This document shows, piece by piece, positions 8,650-16,879 of a DNA stretch of 64,000 nt (its first letter is position 1; each line of letters opens with the position of its first letter). Under the pieces are notes generated by a model. That model saw only the letters and a list, made by a program, of their open reading frames with translations, was not told where the DNA came from and ran no database searches. A program made the translations under genes and the position numbers. The DNA comes from a virus, in IMG/VR virus record IMGVR_UViG_3300030943_000008, positions 1-64,000 of that record. The stretch is one strand, 5' to 3'.

Positions 8650-9222
8650 ATGGGGGATTTCATCTTGAAGCACATTCTCGTCCTGGCGGCCGTTCTTTCG
8701 ATCATTGCCGGCACCGCTGAGGCCCGGCCGCGGCAGACCCGCGCGCCGGTCGCGCCGCCCGAATGTAACGTCATCATGCCGTGCGACTTCGGCATGTCGA
8801 TTTTTGCCCCCTCCAAAGCAGTCGAGAAAATCGACAAGCGGAACAAAAACGCCAAAACCGACGCTTTTTTTTCAAATCCTTTGCAGCGGATCACAGTCAT
8901 ATCGGCAACGGCAGCCAGTACCGTAGTCGGCGGCCGGCCGGCCGGATGCCCCCACGCCTTCTGCGGATGCGGCGCCAGCCTGTATCTGTTCGGCCGGATC
9001 ATCCCGTCGCTGAACCTGGCTGCGAACTGGTTGCGGTTTCCGCGCGCCGCGCCGGCGCCCCGGATGGTGGCGGCTCGCCGCGGGCATGTGTTCGTGCTCG
9101 AGCAGCACATCGCTGGGTCGACATGGCTGGTTCACGACAGCAATTCCGGGCGCGGCCGCACCCGCATGCATGCCCGGTCGATCGCCGGGTTCGTGATCGT
9201 TGATCCGCACGGAGCCGGCTGA
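8650..9222 (+). CDS. Secreted CHAP/NlpC-like protein of a Bradyrhizobiaceae type
   Basis: 190 residues. A signal peptide (to about residue 25, TAEA-RP) is followed by a basic linker and a C-terminal domain from about 95. VVGGRPAGCPHAFCGCGASL has a Cys-rich motif, RRGHVFVLE a His, and WLVHDSNSGRG a later Asp/Asn, an order like a Cys-His amidase/CHAP fold. I know close relatives with this block as host proteins of Bradyrhizobium-like bacteria, so the phage may have taken it from its host. Cell-wall function is inferred, not shown. Confidence 0.6.
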   Translation: MGDFILKHILVLAAVLSIIAGTAEARPRQTRAPVAPPECNVIMPCDFGMSIFAPSKAVEKIDKRNKNAKTDAFFSNPLQRITVISATAASTVVGGRPAGCPHAFCGCGASLYLFGRIIPSLNLAANWLRFPRAAPAPRMVAARRGHVFVLEQHIAGSTWLVHDSNSGRGRTRMHARSIAGFVIVDPHGAG

Positions 9223-9494
9223 TGTCGAACTGGACCACGGGGGAACTACGGGTTTTACGGGATGCACATGCGACCCGACGCCCGGGGATGGTCGAATTGG
9301 CCCTGCTGTTGCCCCGACACACTCAGGAGGCCGTTCGGATAAGGTCCGAGATCCTCGGCCTCCGGACGAAGCAACGGAACCTTTTGCACTGGCTGCGTAT
9401 CGCCCATCGTCATTTCTCGCAGCGGGAGGCCGTAGAGAGGGATGCAGGCTCGGTGCGGGCCAATCCCCGACTTCCTGACGCCATTGCGCCCTGA
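9222..9494 (+). CDS. Small SANT/GcrA-like DNA-binding protein
   Basis: 90 residues, start overlapping the previous stop (TGATG). The N-terminal half, WTTGELRVLRDAH with LLPRHTQEAVRIRSEILGL, has the spacing of Myb/SANT or GcrA-type homeodomain-like helices used for DNA binding. The C-terminal half is basic. Last gene of the plus block before the terminator at 9628, so it may be a late regulator. Confidence 0.55.
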   Translation: MSNWTTGELRVLRDAHATRRPGMVELALLLPRHTQEAVRIRSEILGLRTKQRNLLHWLRIAHRHFSQREAVERDAGSVRANPRLPDAIAP

Positions 9495-9627
9495 CGCTGC
9501 GCTGGCCCGGCGCGGGACCTTGCGGACTGGATCGAATCCATCCATAACTGCGGTCGGCCCCACCGAGCCCGAATAGACCCCGGGTTCCGGCGTCGCCGTC
9601 CTTTCTTGGTTGGACCTCCATCGACTG

Positions 9628-9659
9628 GCCCGGCGCTCCCCACAGGCGCCGGGCTTTTT
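9628..9659 (+). terminator. Intrinsic terminator ending the fibre/lysis block
   Basis: GCCCGGCGC/GCGCCGGGC (9 bp, loop of 9 nt) followed by TTTTT. It ends rightward transcription. The 133 bp before it after 9494 hold no convincing gene. Confidence 0.88.
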
Positions 9660-9672
9660 CGTGCCGGCAAAG

Positions 9673-9703
9673 AAAACCGCCGCCTCCCAGCGTGGAGGCG
9701 GCG
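9673..9703 (-). terminator. Intrinsic terminator ending the leftward operon
   Basis: A 10-bp stem (CGCCGCCTCC with its complement, 6-nt loop) followed on the minus strand by TTTT. It faces the rightward terminator at 9628 and ends the minus-strand block. Confidence 0.8.
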
Positions 9704-9725
9704 TCCCGCTGCGGCGGCGGGTGAG

Positions 9726-10199
9726 CTATTTGTCGGCGTCGATCACCGGCATCAGCAGGCTCAGAGTTCCGGGCGGAATCGGGTTCTGGCCCTCATCGTC
9801 GCCGAGTTTCAGGTCCGACAGTTTGATCTTCGGGATGGTGGCGCCGCACGGGGCCTCGATCACCTTCGTATATTCGGCGTTGAGCTTGGTCAGTTCCGGG
9901 GAGCCAGGTTCGATCTGCTTCCCGCCGCCGACTTCCTGCAGGAGCTGCATCCGGGTTTTTTCGGTGGCGTCGGCCAAGGACCGCAGCGACGTGATGGCCT
10001 GTGCGATGGTGAACCGCACCGCGCCGCCGAGGCGGTAAGGAACTGCCACGGGCTTCCCGTCCACCATCTTCTGATAGGTGTCGAGGCTGGAAAGGGCGCC
10101 GTAGACCTGCAGGCACTTTGCAACGGTCATGGGCGGTTCGGCGCACGCCGGCGTAGCGGCAGCGATCAGGGCGGCGGTGGCAATCATCAATCGTTTCAT
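9726..10199 (-). CDS. Secreted periplasmic protein of unknown function
   Basis: 157 residues with a clear signal peptide (MKRLMIATAALIAAATPACA). Two cysteines (C29, C117) could pair in the periplasm. The mature part is helical with a proline-rich end. Ribosome site AAGGAACCACCC. Last gene of the leftward unit; no family recognised. It could be an envelope-modifying or superinfection-exclusion protein, which is only a guess. Confidence 0.65.
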   Translation of the reverse strand: MKRLMIATAALIAAATPACAEPPMTVAKCLQVYGALSSLDTYQKMVDGKPVAVPYRLGGAVRFTIAQAITSLRSLADATEKTRMQLLQEVGGGKQIEPGSPELTKLNAEYTKVIEAPCGATIPKIKLSDLKLGDDEGQNPIPPGTLSLLMPVIDADK

Positions 10200-10266
10200 G
10201 GGTGGTTCCTTCAGTGGTACTGCTGACCCCGCAGCGGGTTAGTTTGGATGCCGGAATACGAGAATT

Positions 10267-10473
10267 TCAGATCGGCTCCAATTGCTTGCGCGTGTAGACC
10301 TCGCACTGCTCAAAAACAACGGCCAGCGCGCGGTGAGAATGATGAAGCCGGACGACCTTGTCGGTTCGGACGAAGGTTGAATCGGCGTGGCGGATGACGA
10401 AGCAGGCTGGGCCTACCGTCAGTTTTCCAAGGCGGCGGTTGGCCTCGTCCACCAGAACAGCAACGCGCATCAT
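10267..10473 (-). CDS. Small beta-rich protein of unknown function
   Basis: 68 residues. The start is the ATGATG pair around the TGA of the upstream HNH-like gene, with AAGGAGAAG as ribosome site; the open frame extends further but would run inside that gene. Sequence has alternating strands (MRVAVLVDEANRRL, ACFVIRHADSTFVR). No family recognised. Confidence 0.6.
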   Translation of the reverse strand: MMRVAVLVDEANRRLGKLTVGPACFVIRHADSTFVRTDKVVRLHHSHRALAVVFEQCEVYTRKQLEPI

Positions 10474-10961
10474 CGGCGCTTCTCCTTTTTCGGAAACGGG
10501 CGCGAAGCCCACTTGGTCTTGCCTTTCGGCATCTTGCCAGCGGATCGGATTGGGGATGACCGCTTCGGCTTCGGCGGCTTCTCCCGTCGGCGCTGGCGCT
10601 TGATCAGAACCCGGTCGGGATGCTGGCCGTGGTCACCAATGTGGTTTGTCTTCACGCGGTGCGCGTTGGCTTCGCGGTACATGAGCGAATCCGGGTCGTT
10701 GGCCGGCGGCATATATTCGACGTGCACGCCCTTGCGGAACACCTTCTCGCGGGCGCCTAGCGCGGGATCGTGGTCGAGGTGCAGCCCTTTGACCTCGCAG
10801 CCCAGCAGTTTGGCCAGGTGCGCCAGCAGTTCGGCCAGCAGGGCGCCGAGGCGGCCCTTGTTGGCCGCCATGACGTCGTCGGGCCACATCTCGCCGAGCT
10901 GCCGCAGGGCGACGCGGCAGCGGACAGATGTGGGTATCACGGGGCGGAGAAGGCGTGGCAT
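10470..10961 (-). CDS. HNH-like endonuclease
   Basis: 163 residues. The block LHLDHDPALG followed by PANDPDSLMYREANAHRVKT and then GDHGQHPD matches a compact HNH-like family found in rhizobial phages: the Asp-His pair (DHD near residue 63), an Asn, and a His about 40 residues later would bind the metal. The C-terminal 45 residues are very Lys/Arg/Pro-rich, probably for DNA binding. Start overlaps the upstream stop (TAATG). Confidence 0.6.
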   Translation of the reverse strand: MPRLLRPVIPTSVRCRVALRQLGEMWPDDVMAANKGRLGALLAELLAHLAKLLGCEVKGLHLDHDPALGAREKVFRKGVHVEYMPPANDPDSLMYREANAHRVKTNHIGDHGQHPDRVLIKRQRRREKPPKPKRSSPIRSAGKMPKGKTKWASRPFPKKEKRR

Positions 10962-11050
10962 TAGATTTTACTCCCGACCCAAATACTGATCGCGACGACT
11001 GCCGCGCCAGCATAATAACCGATCCAAAAACTAGTCGGATCCCACGTCAT
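10961..11050 (-). CDS. 29-residue single-pass membrane miniprotein
   Basis: A short frame MTWDPTSFWIGYYAG continuing into a hydrophobic helix and ending WVGSKI. It starts in an ATGA overlap with the 51-residue gene before it and ends in a TAATG overlap with the HNH-like gene. This strict coupling on both sides is the main evidence that it is expressed. Function unknown. Confidence 0.55.
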   Translation of the reverse strand: MTWDPTSFWIGYYAGAAVVAISIWVGSKI

Positions 11051-11202
11051 CTCCCGCGCTTTCCGCCGCGCTTCGTCATCGGCTTGACCTTCGCGATCTG
11101 ATTGCGGAGGTCAGCCGCCGAGGGTTTCTTTGCGCTTTTCAGGAGGCGCGCCTCCTGCAATGCGCGCTGCTGCAACTCTTTCGGGCCTGGTGTCTGTGCC
11201 AT
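11047..11202 (-). CDS. Small basic protein
   Basis: 51 residues, rich in Lys and Arg (ends TKRGGKRGR), helical in the middle. Ribosome site GGAGAGCACC precedes the ATG. It couples to the 29-residue membrane gene. Possibly nucleic-acid binding; no family recognised. Confidence 0.55.
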   Translation of the reverse strand: MAQTPGPKELQQRALQEARLLKSAKKPSAADLRNQIAKVKPMTKRGGKRGR

Positions 11203-11217
11203 GGTGCTCTCCTGTGG

Positions 11218-11526
11218 TTAGAACGGGATTTGGTCGACGAGCGGCTCTGCGTTTTTGATGGCACGGCGCAAGGCCAGCATCGGAGGGCTGTTGTCGGACT
11301 TGCTTACGCGCGGGGCCGCCACGTCCTTGGCCGCCTTCCATAGTTCGGTCAGCGCCGTATCGGCCTTGCGTGCATCATCACGTAATTTGGCGATCTGCTC
11401 ACCTTGCCGCATTGTCATCGCCTGCAAATGGCTGGCATTCGCCTGCGCGGTGGACAACTGCGCCGCAGTCGGGCGCAGCGCGAGTTCGACCAGCTTAGCG
11501 AGCACCAGTTCGTTCATGTCAGACAT
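11218..11526 (-). CDS. Small helical protein following the ATPase
   Basis: 102 residues, mostly helix with Ala/Gln/Lys heptads (LSTAQANASHLQAMTMRQGE) suggesting a coiled coil. It lies 15 bp after the HerA-like ATPase gene and may be a partner. A GGAAAGAAC ribosome site precedes the ATG. No family recognised. Confidence 0.65.
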   Translation of the reverse strand: MSDMNELVLAKLVELALRPTAAQLSTAQANASHLQAMTMRQGEQIAKLRDDARKADTALTELWKAAKDVAAPRVSKSDNSPPMLALRRAIKNAEPLVDQIPF

Positions 11527-11541
11527 CGTTCTTTCCTCCGG

Positions 11542-13350
11542 TTATGCGGCGAACAACCAAGCTTGTGCCCGGAGGTCGCCTTTCTTCTCAATCAGATCCA
11601 GCGTGCGCAGTGTACTGAGATAATTTGCCCATGTCCCGGATTTGTGGCTGTAGCCGGCGGTTCCGGCCAATTGTTCGTGGCTCCACTTGTCCGGGTAGGA
11701 CGACAGCAGCGGTTCAAGGATGCGCTGCTGCGGGCCGCCAAGCTTGCTGAGCACCGCGCGGTGCAGTGCCTCGACGGTGGGAGCCACGGCAGGATCATTG
11801 GCAGCCGCGATGCCCTCCGGCGTCAGGACCAGATCGCCCTTGGGCGCCAGCATCCCGCCCGTGCGCAGCAAACTCAGGTAATTCGCCCATGTGCCGGACT
11901 TGTGCGAATAGCCGGCGATGAAAGCGACCTGCGCGTGCGTCGGCGCCGCGCCTGGCATCAGGACGTTCCACCAGCGGATGGCGTCGACGATCTTCTGCTG
12001 CGGGCCGGGGAGCGATCCCGTTCCCCGCATCTGCTGGAACATCGAGGCGCGGGATGCCATGTTTTCTGCTTCGTTCCATTTCGGTTTCACCGCGACCAGA
12101 TCCGGCTGGCCGCGCTCGGTGATCTTGTCGTCGTGCTTGATCAATCCGGCGACCGGCGTTACCCGGATTCCTTGACGGACCTTCTCGCTGGCCGTCGCAG
12201 CGTCGCTCGCCATCTCGGTAAGACGGTTCGCTTCGGTGCGGTGCTTGTCGACGACCATCTCGATATCGTGGATCAGATCGAACATCACACCGCGGATGTG
12301 GCCGCGGCCGCTACTGATGCCCGTCAAGTGGCCATCGGCATGGCCGCGTTCATAACCATGCTGTTCGGCGGCAGCGATGATGTCACCGTCCAGCGCGGCC
12401 GCGGGCACCTTGGTGGCGGCCTCTTTCTCAAGCTGGGCGATCCGCGCGCGCAGCGCCGCTGGGTCGTTGGCGACCTTCTCTTTTGCGACCTTTTCAAGTA
12501 GGCCCTTGATGGCACCGGGATCGATCGGCGTCAGCTTCGGGCCATCGTCCGGATCGCTGTCGGGCGCAGAACTTGAATCGAACGTCTTGGGCCACGCAAA
12601 TTTGACGCGCTCAAGAACATGCTCGCGCGGTGCCCAAACCCATCCCTCGCCAGGCGCGAGACCGGATAGCGATTTGATGACCTCCTGGCCGGCGCCGTCG
12701 TCCGCCTGATCGGCGATCCAGTCCTTCACCGCGTTGCGGTCCTGCGGCGCCGTCACCATCATCGCGATCAGTGTGTGCGCCTGCGTCAGCGAGTCCTTGT
12801 GAAGCTTGGCCGGACGCTGCGAAATCATGGTGATGCGCAAGCCCTTGGAGCGCCCCAGCGACAGCAAGTTGTTCGTCGCGTGCAGCATCGCCGGCGCGCT
12901 GCCGCCGCTCCGCGCCCCGCCCTGCGGCGCGAACAGATGGGCTTCGTCCAGGACGAACACCAGCGGCCCGCGGTTCTTGCGCAGCAGCGTCTCGGCGAAG
13001 TCGGTAAACCATTGGGAGCGCGCCTCGACGGTCATCTGCGAGGTGTCGAACACGAAGCTGTCCGATGACGTTCCGACGATCTCGCCCCACGTATTGCCAT
13101 CTCGGCGTTGCAGCGGAAAATCCGCGTGCTCCCCGCCGACGATGTAAATGTCGAAGCCCTTGGTCTTGCCGTCGGCTTTCAGGCGCAGGCCCCAGCCGAC
13201 GCCGGTCGGGTCAATGTTGCAGACCCGCATCCCGGCTTTGAGCGCGGGTTCGATGATCTGGCTTTTGGCGACCGACGTCTTGCCGCTGCCGTTCATGCCG
13301 AGGATGGCGATGTGCTTTTTGAGGGCCGCTTCCGGGATGGGCTGCTTCAC
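11542..13350 (-). CDS. HerA/FtsK-like P-loop ATPase with duplicated C-terminal winged-helix-like domain
   Basis: 602 residues. Walker A GMNGSGKTS (18-26), Walker B VFVLDEAH (about 131-138) and ITMISQRP (sensor region, about 173-180) give the core of the HerA/FtsK (DUF87-like) class, ring motors that move DNA. A helical region (270-420) follows. The last 150 residues hold two copies of a small domain, each with the identical 14-residue block GYSHKSGTWANYLS followed by LRT and KGDL. Encoded with ERF and YqaJ recombination genes, it may move or process DNA ends. It overlaps the upstream gene by 4 bp. Confidence 0.8.
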   Translation of the reverse strand: MKQPIPEAALKKHIAILGMNGSGKTSVAKSQIIEPALKAGMRVCNIDPTGVGWGLRLKADGKTKGFDIYIVGGEHADFPLQRRDGNTWGEIVGTSSDSFVFDTSQMTVEARSQWFTDFAETLLRKNRGPLVFVLDEAHLFAPQGGARSGGSAPAMLHATNNLLSLGRSKGLRITMISQRPAKLHKDSLTQAHTLIAMMVTAPQDRNAVKDWIADQADDGAGQEVIKSLSGLAPGEGWVWAPREHVLERVKFAWPKTFDSSSAPDSDPDDGPKLTPIDPGAIKGLLEKVAKEKVANDPAALRARIAQLEKEAATKVPAAALDGDIIAAAEQHGYERGHADGHLTGISSGRGHIRGVMFDLIHDIEMVVDKHRTEANRLTEMASDAATASEKVRQGIRVTPVAGLIKHDDKITERGQPDLVAVKPKWNEAENMASRASMFQQMRGTGSLPGPQQKIVDAIRWWNVLMPGAAPTHAQVAFIAGYSHKSGTWANYLSLLRTGGMLAPKGDLVLTPEGIAAANDPAVAPTVEALHRAVLSKLGGPQQRILEPLLSSYPDKWSHEQLAGTAGYSHKSGTWANYLSTLRTLDLIEKKGDLRAQAWLFAA

Positions 13351-13685
13351 GATTGCACGTCCTTTTCAAATTGCTTGAGCGCCTGAGAGATCAGGGGCCA
13401 TTTGGAAATGAAGATATTGGCGAGGGCGATCATGTCGCCGGTGGCATATCCGGCATCGTCCCGTCCTTCTTGTGCTTGGCGAAGATGCCGTTCCAGTTCG
13501 GCTGTGGTGGCCGACCCGGCAAAGTTCTCCCGTGCGCGCAGATCGGATGCGATGGCGGACAGCACCTGGTAGCGATGGGCCATGGCGAGCGGCTGGCCAC
13601 AGCTCTGCGCGGCGCGGCGCTCCGCCGCCGATAACTCGTCGACGACGTGGCGTTTCTGGGCAGTGGTGTACAGGCGCAGGGTCAT
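13347..13685 (-). CDS. Hypothetical protein between ATPase and winged-helix genes
   Basis: 112 residues, overlapping its neighbours by 4 bp on both sides (ATGA type). Mostly helical and soluble (AAERRAAQSCGQPLAMAHRY). The first 20 residues are basic. The tight coupling argues for a role with the ATPase, but no family is recognised. Confidence 0.65.
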   Translation of the reverse strand: MTLRLYTTAQKRHVVDELSAAERRAAQSCGQPLAMAHRYQVLSAIASDLRARENFAGSATTAELERHLRQAQEGRDDAGYATGDMIALANIFISKWPLISQALKQFEKDVQS

Positions 13686-14017
13686 GTTTCTTCCTTCGGT
13701 TGACGGCAGACCCAGACCATGGCGTTCACGCCGCTGGCATTCGGTCGGACGATATTGGCGGGCATGATCTCGCCGGTGGCGCGGAGCTCGCTGAGGCGCG
13801 GGCGGACAGAAAATTCGGAACGGCCCATCTTGGCGGCAACCTGGTCAGCAGTCAGACCGCTTGGCCACTCGACACGCAGGGCCGTCAGGACTTGTTCGCG
13901 CAGGGTCAGCACCTTCGGTGCCATCAGGCGCGCAGCGGCCGCGCTGGTGGTCGGCTCCTTATGGCCAGCGGTCTCTGGATAGACCGGAGGCGGCGTGTAA
14001 TCGAACAGGTCAGGCAT
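13682..14017 (-). CDS. Winged-helix-like DNA-binding protein
   Basis: 111 residues from the ATG with GGGAGGAATGTT as ribosome site; longer readings run through the upstream gene. Residues 40-85 look like a winged helix: LTLREQVLTALR, then SGLTADQVAAKMGRSEFSVRPRLSELRATG. Such small proteins often act as phage regulators. It overlaps the upstream gene end by 8 bp. Confidence 0.65.
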   Translation of the reverse strand: MPDLFDYTPPPVYPETAGHKEPTTSAAAARLMAPKVLTLREQVLTALRVEWPSGLTADQVAAKMGRSEFSVRPRLSELRATGEIMPANIVRPNASGVNAMVWVCRQPKEET

Positions 14018-14570
14018 AACATTCCTCCCCATCTTTGCATGCGCATCGCTCGTCCGGCGTTGAATACCAGCCAGTTTTGTCGCACCACCACGTGTGCTGG
14101 CAAAGGTAGTCGCCGCGGACCATATCCTTGCATTCAGAGCACCAGACCGCATCGACGTCGGCTCCGTTGTGTTCAAGCCAGCAAAGGATGTCGGTATCGG
14201 CATCAAGTTGAATTTGCTTTGGAGGAAGGTTGAGGCGGCGCGTTCGATTACGCTTCCTGATCATCCGGGTGCGACGACCACGCCAAGGCGGCTTATCCCT
14301 GGCGTCCACCCATTGAGCCGGTTCTTCCTTAACTTCGACACTGCCCGAGACGTGGTAAATTCCCGAAACAGGGACGGGTCCGCCGCCGCCGCCGCTTTGA
14401 TGGAAAAGGTAGTATCCGTAGGACCGCGACCATTCGACGTCGTATTCGGTCCGGTAAACATACGTTTTGCCGTCGCGATTGTCGGACTTTTCCTCAATGA
14501 CGGTTACGCTATGAATGACAGGCCTCCCGGAGGCTGGCCGAAAGAAATGAGTGACCACGGCTCTCGTCAT
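14010..14570 (-). CDS. Cysteine-rich phage protein of unknown function
   Basis: 186 residues, starting at the ATG in the ATGA overlap with the gene before it. The N-terminal half is beta-rich with a glycine run (HQSGGGGGPVP); the middle is very basic (RGRRTRMIRKRNRTRR); the C-terminal 50 residues have eight cysteines (CWLEH, CSECKD, CQHTWWCDK, CACKDGEEC), probably binding zinc. A nucleic-acid-binding protein is plausible; no family recognised. Confidence 0.6.
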   Translation of the reverse strand: MTRAVVTHFFRPASGRPVIHSVTVIEEKSDNRDGKTYVYRTEYDVEWSRSYGYYLFHQSGGGGGPVPVSGIYHVSGSVEVKEEPAQWVDARDKPPWRGRRTRMIRKRNRTRRLNLPPKQIQLDADTDILCWLEHNGADVDAVWCSECKDMVRGDYLCQHTWWCDKTGWYSTPDERCACKDGEECYA

Positions 14571-15097
14571 GACGATTTCCTCTTCGGTGGATGCATCCGA
14601 TGCAGTTCGGCCCACGTCACTCCGACCAGGCTGAGGCAATATTCGAGGACGGCGACCTTCGAGGCTTCAAATTCCTCTTTTCCCATGGCGGCGTTCGATT
14701 GCGATTTCGCGTCATAAACGAACACGACATTTCCGCTCAACAGGATCACCGCGAAGGGGCTGCGCGACCGCAGGTTCATTGCCAGCGATCGGGCATGCCC
14801 GTCGGTGTCGCAAACGAAGTTCTTTTCGTCGCAATAGCCGCACTCGACCAGCGCCTTCGCGCGCAGCGCCTCGACCGACGGATATTTTGCGGCGATCTTC
14901 TCCGGGAGCGACAACCACAGATCCCGGAGCTGGGCGAAATAATGCGACTGGCTGGCCGCCGACCGTTCCTCATGGACCAGCAGCGGATAGGCGCGCCCGA
15001 CCTCGAACTGCTCGTCGCACTGCCGCTGGTGGCGCGGCAGCGGGACCATGTTCTGGCCGTTCCAGATCATCGTAATCGGCCGGACGCGGCTGCTCAT
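14567..15097 (-). CDS. Phage protein, possibly DUF1367-like
   Basis: 176 residues. The layout (short basic start, YPLLVHEERSAASQSHYFAQLRDLWLSLPE, then a conserved Cys pair CGYCDEK) reminds me of DUF1367-type phage proteins near recombination genes, but the match is by eye only. The second half is alpha/beta with FAVILLSGNVVFVYDAKS. Coupled at both ends by 4-bp overlaps within the recombination operon. Confidence 0.5.
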   Translation of the reverse strand: MSSRVRPITMIWNGQNMVPLPRHQRQCDEQFEVGRAYPLLVHEERSAASQSHYFAQLRDLWLSLPEKIAAKYPSVEALRAKALVECGYCDEKNFVCDTDGHARSLAMNLRSRSPFAVILLSGNVVFVYDAKSQSNAAMGKEEFEASKVAVLEYCLSLVGVTWAELHRMHPPKRKSS

Positions 15098-15267
15098 CGG
15101 ATGTGATCCGTCACGTCGTAGTTTGCGGCGGGCACTTCCAGACCATCAATGAACAGCCGCTCGCCGAGATGGATGGCGGCGCGGACGCGCATGTGGCCAT
15201 ATTCGACCGTCAGCGCGTCGTCGAGTTCGGCGATGATATCGCCGCTGGCGTTGCGGAGAAACTTCAT
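15094..15267 (-). CDS. Small beta-rich protein
   Basis: 57 residues, starting at the ATG that overlaps the stop of the exonuclease gene (ATGA). The start MKFLRNASGDIIAELDD and an all-beta pattern follow. The longer open frame would run inside the YqaJ gene. Function unknown; position suggests a recombination accessory. Confidence 0.6.
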   Translation of the reverse strand: MKFLRNASGDIIAELDDALTVEYGHMRVRAAIHLGERLFIDGLEVPAANYDVTDHIR

Positions 15268-15962
15268 CCGGCGACTCCCATCCGCTTCAACTGCTCGACC
15301 AGCTTTCCCTTTTCGTGATTGAATCGTTCCACCTCGTTGGACAATTCGCGGATGTAGACCTCGTCCCGATAGACGCGGATGTCGAGCGCAGGCATGGACC
15401 GGTGGCAGTAGATCGTCAGATCCCACCAGTCCCGCTCACAAATCCACAGGCTCCCTTGAATTTGCGCCCGGTGTTCCGGCGGCATCGGTGCCGGGCGTTG
15501 CAGCATCGGGATCAGGACTTCGGCTTTCGCCGTCTTGATCTCAAGGCCGCCGTCAAATCCCAAAAGGGAATCGGGACTGGCGCCGCACAATTTCGTTCCT
15601 GAAAAATTTCGCACGAACCCGACCCGCCGCGGCTCGACACCCTTGCGCCTGCAATAGGACTGTCGCGCTTCATCCTCCAGCGCATTACCGCGCTCCATGG
15701 CGATTGATCGGAAACCTTCTTCGCCTGGCTGGCCGGTGATGATTTCAGCCGCTAACCGATGCATCAGTTTCGTGCGCGTGATCGACGCTCCGCCGTCCTT
15801 TCCGCTCGCCATGACAGTCGCGAGAACGGACGCAGTGGGGATGCCGAGACGGGCCTCGAACCACTCCGGGGAACCCTGTTCAACGTCGATGATCAGCAGT
15901 TCGGACTTCGGCGCCGGCGGGGCCTTCTTGGCGGCTGCCGCCGGCTTCGTGCTCTTTGCCAT
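15264..15962 (-). CDS. YqaJ/lambda-exonuclease-family viral recombinase
   Basis: 232 residues from the ATG beginning MAKSTKP; an Ala/Lys/Pro-rich leader of about 30 residues precedes the domain. QGSPEWFEARLGIPTAS, then MERGNALEDEARQSY, GASPDSLLGFDGGLEIKTAK and HRAQIQGSLWIC are the ordered motifs of the YqaJ fold: the Glu in GNALEDEA, the Asp in SPDSL and the EIK set form the metal site. The enzyme resects double-strand ends 5'-3' and hands single strands to the annealing protein, here ERF encoded just upstream. Confidence 0.9.
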   Translation of the reverse strand: MAKSTKPAAAAKKAPPAPKSELLIIDVEQGSPEWFEARLGIPTASVLATVMASGKDGGASITRTKLMHRLAAEIITGQPGEEGFRSIAMERGNALEDEARQSYCRRKGVEPRRVGFVRNFSGTKLCGASPDSLLGFDGGLEIKTAKAEVLIPMLQRPAPMPPEHRAQIQGSLWICERDWWDLTIYCHRSMPALDIRVYRDEVYIRELSNEVERFNHEKGKLVEQLKRMGVAG

Positions 15963-15964
15963 GG

Positions 15965-16879
15965 TCAGGCCTTCCGCTGCTGGTTGGCATGAAACTGCTG
16001 GCAATCCTTCTTGGCGACCTCAAACAGATCGGCGGGAAGGTCGGCCAATTTCTTGATGGTGTAGTGCTCAAGGAACTTCGCTTTCGGGACACCGCACCAT
16101 TCGACGAGATCGCGCATTACGATGATCTGTTCTTCGCTGATCGTCTTGCGTTCTTCGACCTCGGCGAACCCGCCGCCGGCAGCCGGCTTCATATTGCGCT
16201 CAATGTGCCCGTCGGTGTCGGCATCTTCGAGCGCCTCGCTGACGATGTTGAGCAGCGCGATCGTGCAATATCGCTTGCCGTAGGACATAGACGATCCCCA
16301 GCCCTGCACGTTGTTCTTGCTGCCCGAGGTTTCCGCCGGAAGCGGGAACGCCGTCGATCGCTGGTGGCCGCCGATGTGATCCAGGAAGCCGCGCACCATG
16401 ATGCGCGCGCCGTCGAGCGCTGGTTCTGTGGCGAACGATAGCGTAAACCCATGCCGCTCGAGCAGCGGCTTGAGCACCTTCATGATGTTGTTGAAAGTGG
16501 CGTACGGTGTCGACTGCTGGACCTTTCCGCTGCGCCCGCCGGCGGCATCCTTCTCGCGTATCTCGATCTTGCCGTCCCGCTTGATCGCCGGCAGGTCGCG
16601 TTGCAGCGCCACGAATGCGGCGTTGAACGCCTTCATGGCGTCGCGGTCCTCTATCTGGCGTTGCATGTCGAGCAGCGCCTGCATCTTGGCGACATCGGTG
16701 CGCGGGTCCGCCGCGGCGCGCGCAATGATGGCGAGGAAGTTGGTCGGCTCCGGGCCGGCCACCACGGCGTGGTCGGCTGGCGCGGCGACTTCCTGGCTGC
16801 GCCTTACCGGCATCGGCCCGCCTTCGCGCCCAGCGGCAACCCGGACGCGATCCTTGGTCTGCGGGGTGATGTCCTTCAC
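15965..16879 (-). CDS. erf: ERF-family single-strand annealing recombinase
   Basis: 304 residues. After a 50-residue flexible N-terminus the ERF core follows: MKAFNAAFVALQRDLPAI, TPYATFNNIMKVLKPLLERH and WGSSMSYGKRYCTIALLNIV, which match ERF proteins of P22-like phages. ERF anneals complementary single strands during phage recombination and genome circularisation. The exonuclease lies 2 bp downstream, forming a standard exonuclease-annealase pair. C-terminal residues 245-304 form a separate helical tail. Confidence 0.92.
   Translation of the reverse strand: MKDITPQTKDRVRVAAGREGGPMPVRRSQEVAAPADHAVVAGPEPTNFLAIIARAAADPRTDVAKMQALLDMQRQIEDRDAMKAFNAAFVALQRDLPAIKRDGKIEIREKDAAGGRSGKVQQSTPYATFNNIMKVLKPLLERHGFTLSFATEPALDGARIMVRGFLDHIGGHQRSTAFPLPAETSGSKNNVQGWGSSMSYGKRYCTIALLNIVSEALEDADTDGHIERNMKPAAGGGFAEVEERKTISEEQIIVMRDLVEWCGVPKAKFLEHYTIKKLADLPADLFEVAKKDCQQFHANQQRKA

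Noticed and set aside
11617-11632. Operator-like GATAATTTGCCC in the HerA-like gene
   Set aside because: It encodes part of the repeated NYLS block and has no promoter around it.
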